Shown here: positions 18,801 to 35,588 of the stretch, piece after piece
Layout of the letters: every line of letters begins with the position of its first letter
Numbering within the stretch: position 1 is the first letter of the stretch
DNA from: Xestospongia muta
Lineage: Eukaryota; Porifera; Demospongiae; Haplosclerida; Petrosiidae
Direction: 5' to 3'
DNA length: 64,000 bases
Assembly: GCA_963693285.1 (NCBI GenBank)
Contig: OY848928.1
Coordinates: 1,426,501-1,490,500 of the forward strand
The notes under the pieces: model-generated
Databases searched by the model: none
The model's input: only the letters and a program-made list of their open reading frames with translations
What the model was told of the DNA's origin: nothing
Made by a program: the position numbers and the translations under genes

Positions 18801-21800
18801 TGCCGTGATGGATATGTAGAAATAGTCGAGTTATTACTAGCACATGGTGCTGACCCCAATCATAAAGATAATAAAAACCGAACTCCTCTAGTACTTGCAA
18901 CTTTAAATGAAAAATCAGAAGTTATTAAATGTCTCTTGAAAGCTAAAGCTAATCAAAACTCATTGGACACAGAAGGTTTCAATATCCTGATTTCAGCAAG
19001 CAAATTAGGAGATATTGAAGCAGTTAAAACTCTCATAGAGGCTGACATCCCTCTTGATTTTCAAGAAAGTGACAGAAAGTGGTCTGCACTAATGTTTGCT
19101 GCTGATGAAGGTCATTTGGAAATAGTCAAGCTCCTAGTAGCTGGTGGAGCAAATGTAGATTTGGAAACACCAAAAGGTGATACAGCTCTCATCCGTGCCA
19201 TTTTGAGTAACAGCTCTCTTATTGTTCAATTCTTGTTAGAATCTAAGGCTAATCCTAGTTTACAAGGAGAATCTGGGAGATCGCCACTTCACACAGCATG
19301 TGCCATTCAGAATGCAGAAATGCTTCAGTTATTACTGGAGAACAATGCTAATCCAAATATTCAAGATAACTCTAAAATCACTCCACTTCTTATCTCTTTG
19401 ACAGGTCTTCCAAATAAAACCCTGGATCCTGCTATACCTTCTATTCTCTTGGCTTATGGAGCTGATCCAAATATACGTGATATTTCTGGAAACACAGCAT
19501 TAATGGCTGCACGCATTCGTGGCCATGAAATAGGAGCGAAGGCACTTCTCAACAAAGGTGCTGAAATTCATCACATTAATTCAAGTGGTCTTACAGCTCT
19601 TTCAGATGTATTGGAGATCATCAAACTCTTGGTAGCTGCAGGAGCTAACCTTGATCTGTGCACTTCTGAAGGAGATACGCCTCTTATTCTGGCTCCTTTA
19701 ATGTTTGCTTGTCTTAAAGGAAACATAGAGGTTATCAAAGTTCTCTTAGCTGCCAATGCTGATCCTAATATAGCCAACATTGAAGGTATGACTACAATGT
19801 CAATGCTGATTACAGCCACAGAAAAAGATTTCATAGTAGAAGTTGAAAGCATGCTTGATGATCCTGGTATTCTTCTTACTGCAGTACTGAATACATCAGA
19901 TGTATTGGAGATCATCAAACTCTTGGTAGCTGCAGGAGCTAACCTTGATCTGTGCACTTCTGAAGGAGATACGCCTCTTATTCTGGCTACAATCTTCAAC
20001 AATCTTCCTGTAGCTCATTTCCTAATTGAGTCTAAAGCTGATTTAAATATTCGAGGCAAGTATGGAAGAACAGCACTTCATGAAGCGTGTTCTCTCCAAA
20101 GTGCCGAGTTAGTTCAAGCACTACTTGAGAATGGTGCAAATCCAAATGTACAAGACTCCGACAAAAATACTCCACTCATCATCTTCTGCCTCAATCTAGC
20201 TAACAATCCATATGAGCCTGCTATACTTTCTCTTCTCTTGGCTCACAGAGCAGACCCAAACACCAGACAAGCATTGGGACGTACAGCATTAATGGCAGCA
20301 TGCTTGCGCTGTTCTGACGTTGAAGTAGATGTTCTTCTCAAGGCTGGTGCTGATCCTAAAATTAAGGACTATGATGGTCTCACAGCTCTCTCATTTGCTA
20401 TCTATAAACGAAATGTTGAGATAGCAAAATTGTTAGTGGCACATGGAGCAGATCCTAATCAACAGGACAAAAACAAGTCCACTCCAATAATGCGTGCAAG
20501 CTTTTATGGAAAAGTAGATGATGTCAAGTTTTTCCTCTCAATTAAGGCTGACCCAAACATAGCAGATGTAGATGGTTACACTGCACTTATGTTAGCATGT
20601 CAAAACGATGACATCAATGTTGCTACAGTTCTTGTGGAGGCTGGTGCCTTACTTAATGTTCAAGAAAACAATGGAGCGACTGCCTTAATGTTAGCTGCAG
20701 CTGAAGGTCACTAAAAGATTGCAAAACTTCTTGTTAAAGCTGGGGCTAACCTTAATGTGCAAGATGGTGCAGGTTTTACAGCTCTTACCACAGCTATATC
20801 AGTAAAGAATTATTCTTTGGCTCATTTCTTAATAGAGTCTAAAGCAGATTTAAATATTCCAGTTAGATCAGGAAAAACAGCACTTCATGCTGCATGCTCC
20901 TTCCAAAACATTGACTTGGTTCAATTGTTACTTGAAAATGGTGCCAATCCAAACATTGAAGATTCCAACAAATATACACCACTTATAATCTCCTGCATAC
21001 GTCTACCTGAGGCAGTTCCTGATCCAGCCATACCAGCTCTCCTATTGTCCCATAAGGCTAATCCAAATGTGATAAGCAAGATTTCTGGAGATACAGCATT
21101 ACTTTTAGCCTGTCGGTTTAATTATGCAGAAGCAGTAGAGGCTCTTCTTAAGGGAGGTGCTGACATTAGTATAAAAGATGAAGATGGACAAAACAGTCTG
21201 TTTTTAGCTTGCTACAAAGGCTATGACAAAGTAGTGAATCTACTGTTGTCATATGGGGCTGATCCAAATGAACAAAACGAAAAAAAGATCACTCCATTAA
21301 TGCGTGCAGCTTTCTATAACAGAGTAAAAGTTGTGGAGCTACTTCTTTCTGCCAAAGCTAATCCAAATTTAACAGACATTAATGGTTCAACAGCATTAAT
21401 GCTGGCACTTTCAGATAATTTTCTTGACCTGGCCAGAGTTCTTATTAATGGCAATGCTTCTTTGGATATTCAAAATGTCAATGGTGCTACTGCTTTAATC
21501 ACTACCACATATGCTGGCAATTTAGAGGGTGTTCAACTTCTTGTAGCATCTAAAGCTAACCTTAATTTACAAACAGTAGTCTTTGGTTATTCAGCCCTCA
21601 TTTGTGCCATATTAAAAGATGATATTCCTATTGCCCAATTCCTAATAGAATCAAAGGCTAACTTAAACCTTCAAGATAAGTATGGTTGTACAGCACTTCA
21701 TATAGCTTGTGCAAGACAAAACTCAGAGCTGGTTCATGCACTTCTTGACAATGGTGCTAACCCAAATATATGTGATGCTGAAGAATCTACCCCACTTCTT

Positions 21801-22439
21801 ACTGCCTGTCTTGGTCAATCCGATATACCATACAATCCCTATATACCATTTCTCCTCTTAGCCTATGGAGCAGATCCTAACAAACAAGATAATAAAGGGC
21901 GGACAGCCCTAATGGTAGCAACTTTGTATGATTTTGAAGAAGGAGTACAAGCTCTTCTAGGTGGAGGTGCTGACGTTAACATAGAAGATAAACAAGAACG
22001 TGTAGCCTTATATGCAGCAGCACAATTTGGCAACACTACCATTATGAACTTTCTATTAAAAACATCTCATGACAAATATGTGTATCCTGCTTTTAATATT
22101 GCTTATTCTCATGAGAATCAAGAAGCAACAAATCTATTACTTAATGTTGGTATTTCTCGAGGGGTATTTACAGTTGAAACAGAGAAACCTCAACCTCCAA
22201 TTTCGACGTCACTTTTTGAGCAAGCTATTGCATCTGCCATCTCATATGAAAGACCAAATACACCTGTTAGCAGTCAAAGTCTTTTTCGACCTATCTCACC
22301 CTCTCAAATTTATGATGCAGTCGAACATCCTCAACCACCTACTGGAACCGAAAAATACACTGTGGGACAACTCAGTGAAAATGAGCTTAACTGGAGAGTT
22401 AACACTGGAAGTAATATTGTGAGAAGTAAAGTTAACTAG
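15873..22439 (+). pseudogene. Death-domain + ankyrin-repeat protein, copy 2, one in-frame TAA
   Basis: Same architecture as copy 1: death domain, linker, ankyrin array and PISxS tail. The frame starts at MANKSPSL and is open for about 1613 codons until TAA at 20712-20714. Copy 1 has TTA (Leu) at that codon, so this is a single substitution. The reading frame continues intact past it to 22439, encoding another ~574 residues. Translation to the stop would give a protein lacking the last super-repeats and the tail. The copy has 98 extra residues relative to copy 1 around 19606-19900. Its upstream ~4.7 kb is almost identical to copy 1, while the part after about 20600 shows many more differences. 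It could be a pseudogene, an expressed truncated form, a segregating allele or a sequencing error. Confidence 0.8.
19606..19989 (+). repeat. 90-bp perfect direct repeat, 294 bp apart, inside ankyrin copy 2
   Basis: The stretch encoding DVLEIIKLLVAAGANLDL and the following residues to PLILA occurs identically at 19606-19695 and 19900-19989. Copy 1 contains it once (from 11141) and lacks the 294 bases between repeat starts. The first occurrence interrupts an ankyrin unit abnormally (TALS joined to DVLEII) in both genes. Confidence 0.9.
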
Positions 22440-23061
22440 AAAGTTAACTATTAACTGTAACTTTCATTTCGTTATGTAGTGTTTTGTTTTCATATAATGA
22501 TGTACTTTATGTTAGTTTCATTTTACTTTAAATTTGTTGTCATTTCTATTATTTGATATTGTACTTAATTTTATTTGCATTCACATAATTTGTTTAATTG
22601 TTGTTTTTTCTATTATTTGATATTGCTTTTTTATCCACATTTACATAATTAGTGTTTTTATTTTGTTTTTTTCATAATTCAATAGTACCATACTTTATTA
22701 TGATAATATCATTCTTGTTCACATGATTTAGTGTTATTGTATATGTCATTTTATCAATGATACCATTGTATACATTTTTGTCAGTTTACAATCGCTACTC
22801 TATTTGTTTTAACTTAGTTGTATATTAATCTTTGTTTTATTTAATAATATAATCGTTTTTAACTTTGTTAATTTTAAAAAGTCTTGTGTTACTTCTTTGT
22901 TTGTTATAAATATATTTTACTGATAATAGCACTTGATTATTTTAAAGATATTTGTAGTTTAGTCCTTGATCTTGTCATTCTCATTGGCTAAAAAAAGAAA
23001 GGAACCAAATATTCAAAACTATTAGTAATGATACATATACTGGTGGCATAACAGTTAAAAG
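22440..23061. other. Shared 3' flank between ankyrin copy 2 and NEIL1
   Basis: The counterpart of 13664-14311, with several substitutions and small indels. It is AT-rich with no gene seen, and separates two convergent genes. Confidence 0.6.
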
Positions 23062-24523
23062 TCAAATAACCTGAACATCAATGTCACTGTGTGACATTTT
23101 TCTGCATCTGGTTCTCTTCTGCTTTACTTGCTTGTGTCGTGAGCTTTGGTTCTTTCTAACTATATATTTATAACTTATAAAAGCTAGTCACAAACGCTTA
23201 GGTTACACAAGTTACCAGTTTTTTGAATAGGTCTATTGGCCTCACTACTGATTACTGGTTTGGACTCTTCCATAGCTACACAAATAAACAACTACCAGGT
23301 TACCATACAAACAAGTTTACTAACCTGTTTCAAAAACATGCTGTTCCAAAAGGTCAGTTTCATGATCAGAACTAGACTCCTTTTTCATTTTAGTTGCCCT
23401 CTCTATCTCCTCAACCTCTTCATTTGCAATATCTCTAGATCTCTTAAGCTTTCTCTTACCTCTTGATTTCTTTACTGATATACGAGAAATGAGATTTATG
23501 TAAATATTTCATAACATTATCTGTACCTTTGGGTACTAATGGCCCAGCTTCACCCTATCATTAAACTCATCATTGCTGTAATTATAATGCTATAATAATG
23601 CACCTGGTACCAAATTGTTCTGTTGTTATGATCTCTTAGGTTATTCATTGAGGGGTTCTCATAACATTGTAACCATCCTAAGAACGCTCGATAGTCCTCC
23701 TCGGTCACAACATAGTCAGTAGCCTTATCTTTGTAAGAAATCAAAGACTGTTAATAAGTATTTATATTGTTACCTCACCAATTTTAAGGTTGACTACCTC
23801 TAGAGGCACACAGTGACATAACTGTATAATATTTGTATTTGTAGTGAGATCTGAATGTGTTAGTGAACTTAGTATATCACTTGCTCTTGTAAAAGGAGGT
23901 ATACCAGCTCTATTATAAAATAAAGGCAGTAACATATATATTATATAAATTGGTTTTATTAAAGGGTTTACTCATAGTTACCGGAACAAGATTTCAGCTC
24001 TGAGATAGTTACCAATACCGTTGAAGTACTTTTGATTTAATAACACTTCACATATTGGTTTGTTAAATACAGGATCTTCAACATTCTCCATTATGTTTCT
24101 ACAGAATTCATCATACTCATCCATAGGATCTGGTCCTCGATCTTTACCCCAGTCAGCACTAACTTGCCAAGAACCAAACCTTCTGACATCGACAAAACCA
24201 AGAGCCATAGCTGGTTCATCTGTTGATATAAAACTGAGATGAGTATGTTTATGTAGGTCATTTGCTGGAGTGAAACAAAACCGACCAGACATTCCAAATC
24301 GAAATAACAACCTCAAACTGTTCTTTGGTCTCTTGAGACATTTCAAGAACAAAGCCAATTCTTTGCCTCGTGACTCAGAGTGGATGGTGTATTGTAAACT
24401 ATTGAAATTTACTGCCGGATTCTTTGTGACAGCTGAACACTGAGGTTGACCTGAAAATATTCTGTTACGACAAACAGTGTTTATAAAGAGGCTAGTAATT
24501 TTGATCTCGGGACCTTCTGGCAT
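23062..24523 (-). CDS. NEIL1: NEIL1-type DNA glycosylase (intact copy)
   Basis: A base-excision-repair glycosylase/lyase of the Fpg/Nei family that removes oxidised bases; nuclear. Exon 1 (23982-24523) begins MPEGPE. Pro2 (nucleophile after Met removal), Glu3 and Lys54 (SRGKEL) are present, as are RFGMSG, FVDVRRFG and the helix-two-turn-helix segment NGIGNYLRAEIL. I start at 24523, not at an upstream in-frame ATG, because Pro2 must be N-terminal. Exon 2 (23779-23909) and exon 3 (23604-23728, ending NRTIWYQ, the zincless finger) join in frame. A short exon GEAGPLVPK follows, then basic C-terminal exons (KKSRGKRKLKRS). The last exons down to a stop near 23062 are less certain. The lesion-recognition loop is divergent. 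It is head-to-head with ankyrin copy 3 and tail-to-tail with copy 2. Confidence 0.93.
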
Positions 24524-24642
24524 GTCTTTACTACAACCACGTGGGTTGTTGTCTTGAAAAGGGCGTGCAAATTGATCCGCCCATTGGTTGATCGAAGTTG
24601 TCATGAACATATAATATACCTATTCTTGTGGAAACACTCAGA
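24524..24642. promoter_or_regulatory. Short divergent promoter region, NEIL1 / ankyrin copy 3
   Basis: Only 119 bases separate the two start codons. A CACGTG palindrome lies at 24538-24543 (context ACCACGTGGGTT); its counterpart in unit 1 is near 15579. A bidirectional promoter is inferred from spacing. Confidence 0.45.
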
Positions 24643-27045
24643 ATGGCTAATAAATCTCCATCTCTTCATCTCTTACTTAATGAACTACGACCTGTGGTTG
24701 ATTGGCATTCGTTTGGAGTCTACCTAAAATTACCAAAGTATGAGCTAGATAAGATTCAAAGGCAGTACTTCCAGACAGAAGGGATAGAGAGATGTAAGAC
24801 TGAGGTACTTCATCTTTGGTTGGAAGGAAGAGAGAAAGAAGATGGTGTCTGGGAGGAAGTGATCGAAGTCTTAGAGAAAATGAAAGAAGAAGATTTGGTG
24901 AGAGAGTTACGTACTAAATATTTTGGTCAAGATACTGAAAAAATTGGTCTTATTCCCTCAAACTCTGTCTGTACCTTTTTGGAAACTGAGCAAATTATTA
25001 TTGAGAGAAATGTGGTTGCAACTTTTTCTAATCTCGAACATAAATTTGCTAAGATAGTTGCGGATATACAGGAGCTTCTTGAAGTAGCAAATGTTCCACT
25101 GAAGCAGTTGCAACGTTTTGTAGTGGAGAGATTGGAAAATCAAAGTCTCCCAGAACCTGAAAACATTGATCACTTTTTTGCCATCATTCGCAACCATTAC
25201 TGTTGCCTTAATTATTGTCTAATTGATGGAATAGTTAAGAAGTTTTTACCAGATAGCCAAATACAGGCAGAGATGTCAAGTTATGAGAAAGAGCTAGCAG
25301 AATTCTGTGACTCAGCACACATGGATGATCTAGTGGATCGTATAAATGTTTCTATGACCAACCACATTGGAATACAAACAGTTACTCTAAAACTTGCTGG
25401 GTTTTGGCATCAAGTCACAGTGCGTCATTTCCAAAAGCTCATTGAACTTATATTTCCAGGTAAAAGCCATTACCTTAGTCATTTTCAGGTACGATCAGGC
25501 TGCATCAATGTTACCTGGGTAACTCCAGAAGCAAATATACCATTTTTAATATCTTTAGCTCAAGAGAGAGTTAGGTTTATGAGATGCGTAGGTGTTGTGA
25601 AATTAGTAGTAGATAATACAGTAATAGTAGAAGATGGTGAGGATAGATCTACTGCTAACTCAGCAATTTACATAGCAGTTGTTCAGGGGCAGGAAGAAGC
25701 TGTGAAATTCTTGCTGGATCTTGGAGCTGATCCTAATACTGCCAATGAAATGGGTGAATCATAGCTTATAGTAGCAAGCAATGAGACTAAGTTAGCAATA
25801 GCAAAGATGCTACTGTGTTCCGGTGCTAATGTTTCTCACTGTAACGTTGATGGAATAACGGCTCTTATAGCAGCATCTGATCACAACATGTTTAAGTTGT
25901 TATTAAAAAACAATGCTGATCCCAATCAAACAACTCGAAGTAAAGAAACAGCATTGATGCGTGCAAGTGAAAAAGGAGAAACAGAAGTAGTTGATATTCT
26001 CTTAGAATATAAAGCCGATCCCCTTATACAAAATGACAATGGATGGAATGCTTTAATGTTTGCCTGTGCATATGGTCATGTTATGATTGCTAAAGCACTT
26101 GTCAAAGCTGGTGTGCAAATTGATGTTCAACAAAGAAATGGTTGGACAGCTTTAATGTTTGCTGCATCTCGAGGCTATGTTGATGTGGCTCAATTTCTTG
26201 TTGAGTCAGAGGCCAATGTTGATTTGCAGGAACATCGTGGCCATACAGCTCTTATGATATCTATTTTTGAGCAAAACTTTGATGTTGCTCGATTACTCAT
26301 TAAAGGCAACCTTAACATTCAAAATAAATTAGGTGGTACTGCTCTTGCCGCAGCTTGTGCAGTTCAAAACTCTGAAATAGTTCATGCAATTTTGGAGTCT
26401 GGTGCTGATCCTAATCTACCTCTACAAAATGGTTGGACTCCTTTAATGTTAGCTTGTTCAGTATCTTGTTTTACAATACCTGCCACACTCATTGCATATG
26501 GAGCTAACGTTAACACACAAAATTGTACTGGAGAAACTGCATTAATTATTGCTTGTAGTGCTGGAAATAATGCAATTGTTGAGGTACTTCTTGGTGCTGA
26601 TGCTGATGTCAATGTTACTACAAACGAAGGTCATACAGCTCTCATTAGAGCAACACTCTCTGGAAATGTGACAACTTTGAATCTGTTATTAGAAATTGGA
26701 GCTGATGTTCAACATTCTGACAGTTCTGGATACACAGCAGTTGACATGGCATATTGTTACGGATATCAAGAAGCTGTTGAGATATTACTGAAAGCTGGCA
26801 GTACACTTCGGATTTCTTCCCAAAATACATCAACACAATCGATTACTCCATTGTTGCTCCAACAAGCCCTTGCTTCATCTTATCAGTCAATAGGACTACC
26901 ACCATTTGAGCACAGTCAGCCTGCACGTGAATGCCATCATCCCATTTCACCATCCTTTTTTCGTCATGCAATTGAACATCCCCTACCACCTATAGAATCC
27001 CTAAAATATAATGAGGAGGAAGAAGATATGGAGACACAACCATAA
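24643..27045 (+). pseudogene. Death-domain + ankyrin protein, copy 3 (short), one in-frame TAG
   Basis: The N-terminal ~340 codons (death domain and linker) are nearly identical to copies 1 and 2. A segment encoding KQSLGIMKIAVGDS and neighbours is missing, and the ankyrin part has only about a dozen repeats, much diverged. TAG at 25762-25764 interrupts the first ankyrin unit (GES-stop-LIVAS, where a Pro or Ala is expected), and the same frame continues to 27045. The full frame would be ~800 codons; translation to the stop gives ~373 residues containing death domain and linker only. The C-terminal tail keeps one HPISPSFFRHAIEH motif and ends in acidic residues. Alternatives to a pseudogene are a short death-domain protein, readthrough or an allele. 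Confidence 0.8.
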
Positions 27046-27697
27046 GCAACATTTTTAAAGGTTTTTCTAACTTTAAAATGAAAAATTCACTTTCTGTTTT
27101 TATTTATTTTCATTTATTTCTATATGACAAAAGTTTTAAACTTGTGAGCCCAACCTTTATTCTTAGCAATCCTATAAAAATTTTGGTAACAAATTTATAT
27201 GATTGACTGGTTTAAATTTTTTTCTGCTTGTGTATTGTGACATTTCTATCTCTTCATTTGTAACATGTCTAATGTTATTAGACGATACTTCATCCAATAT
27301 TATGCAAACGATTGAATTATTAATATTGCATTTATCAGATATTAAAATTAATATCAACCTAATATTCCGGCCAAATATAAATGTTTATTCTATAGTATTT
27401 TTGTTAGGGCCATTCTATTTGTGTTTCCACTGTAAATTTCTTAATCAAAGAACACTAGTAATGATCTAAATAATTATGATATAAAAAAGAGAATAGCATT
27501 TGTATGACATTAGAATGAACAAATATTGTATATTGATATATACATTTAATAAGCTGTATTATAATTTAAAATATGGGATATATAATACACATGTATGTCT
27601 GTGACAATATACATTTGTATATACCAAATAATAGTACTGTTGGTATCTTGGAATTGTATACAGCTGACATCAATACAATAGATAATATATACTTCAA
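27046..27697. other. AT-rich gap after ankyrin copy 3
   Basis: No NEIL1 copy follows this ankyrin gene and the flank does not match those of units 1 and 2. No exon, RNA or named repeat seen. Confidence 0.45.
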
Positions 27698-28290
27698 TGA
27701 CTCCCTCCCTTCACCTTTTACTTGAGGCACTATGGCCTATGGTAGACTGGTACTTGCTTGAATTCTATCTATAAAACTACTTAAATATGAGGAAGCTAAG
27801 ATTTAAAGGCAGAACTTCCAGACAGAAGGAATAATGAGATACTTCATCTTTAGTTGAAGGGAAGAGATAATAGTCTAGGTGGGAGGAGCTGATTGAAGTT
27901 TTGGTGAGAGAGATACATAGTAAATATTTTGGAAATGGAACTATTCTGAGTCTGTTATTAGAAGTAGGAGTTATTATTCATCATTTGGGATAGTACTGAC
28001 TACACAGCTGTTGATATTGTTGGGACCATCATGAAGTTATCATTGAAAGCTGACAGTATGCTTCAAATACAAGATAGCTTCCTACTGTTCTACAACAACC
28101 CCTTGCACCAACGGTATCACAACCATATGAACACAGTACCAGGCTGTTCCAAGTCCAAACAAATACAAATCACCAAGAAACCATCCCACTCTATTTCCTG
28201 TCACACAATTCAACATTTGCTTTGACTTATAAGAACCTTGAAATATAATGAGGAACATGGAATTAAAAACGTAGAAATAAAACAATGACT
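27698..28290 (+). pseudogene. Decayed fourth death-domain/ankyrin copy
   Basis: From 27698 the sequence follows the start of the family gene (ATGACTCCCTCCCTTCACC..., with RQNFQTEG-like residues) but with several stops and small indels. At about 27940 it jumps to the last ankyrin repeat and then to a tail resembling copy 3, ending with an AAATATAATGAGGAA word as in copy 3. Nearly all ankyrin repeats and most of the linker are deleted. It is most similar to copy 3, so the array once extended further. Confidence 0.8.
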
Positions 28291-28667
28291 TGTATGTTTT
28301 TACCGTTACTATAGTGATCAGTTTAGTTGTATGTTTTTACCATTACCATAGCAATCAGTATAGTTTCAGTTTCATATTAAACATTATTACATACACCTCT
28401 TTATTAAGGTGTTTGTAATTTTTAAAGGTATACTTACAAAGGAAATCAAAAAAACAACAACAAAGAATAGTAAACAATATTTACACACATACATATATTC
28501 ACACATCAACAACAGTGATACCTGGACATGTTGTTCCTAAATTTATCAGCAGTGAAAAAAGATTAGAATTATCAGTTTCAGAGCAAAAAATTACAAATAT
28601 TTTAAAGCAACCAAAAACGTTTTCAATCAAATTATAATGTCTAATAATTTTAATAATTATTTATAAA
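28291..28667. other. Gap between ankyrin relic and AP-3 beta
   Basis: AT-rich, with a nearby imperfect duplication of TATGTTTTTACC (near 28294 and 28330). It probably includes the 3' untranslated region of the AP-3 beta gene. No gene seen. Confidence 0.45.
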
Positions 28668-35442
<6,775 letters not shown>

Positions 35443-35588
35443 ATTCTGCTCTAATTATTGTCGCAGTACTACTTCTCAATAGCTATCAGCTTTCCAAGTC
35501 CCTTACAGTTAGCTTTCCCTTGTATTACCTAACACGTGATGGATCACGTGACGTGATTTCTGCACCACCACCACCCACGTGGTACTTG
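35443..35588. promoter_or_regulatory. Divergent promoter AP-3 beta / glycosyltransferase with three CACGTG sites
   Basis: CACGTG occurs at 35533-35538, 35545-35550 and 35576-35581. The middle one reads TCACGTGAC, the core of the CLEAR element bound by TFEB/MITF factors at lysosomal genes in vertebrates. The two start codons are 146 bases apart. Confidence 0.6.

Larger units (their letters stand above)
7370..24640. repeat. Large tandem duplication: two ankyrin + NEIL1 units leading into a third ankyrin copy
   Basis: The stretch from about 7370 to 15640 is repeated from about 15836 to 24600, with a start-to-start offset of 8464 bases. The next ankyrin start is 8770 bases further on. Each full unit holds a plus-strand death-domain/ankyrin gene, a shared AT-rich 3' flank and a minus-strand NEIL1 gene. 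The extra length of unit 2 is mainly a 294-base segment in the ankyrin gene and about 220 bases of NEIL1 lost from unit 1, partly offset by inserts at the unit 1/2 junction. Confidence 0.95.

Noticed and set aside
19571..20002. Antisense open frame across the ankyrin repeats of copy 2
   Set aside because: A shadow of the ankyrin coding sequence on the opposite strand.
23604..23779. Possible ADAR-edited lysine site of NEIL1
   Set aside because: The lesion-recognition loop is divergent and slightly different in length, so the equivalent of the edited human residue cannot be assigned.
24524..24610. Upstream in-frame extension of NEIL1 (start at 24610)
   Set aside because: NEIL1 chemistry requires proline directly after the initiator methionine, so MPEGPE at 24523 is the start.
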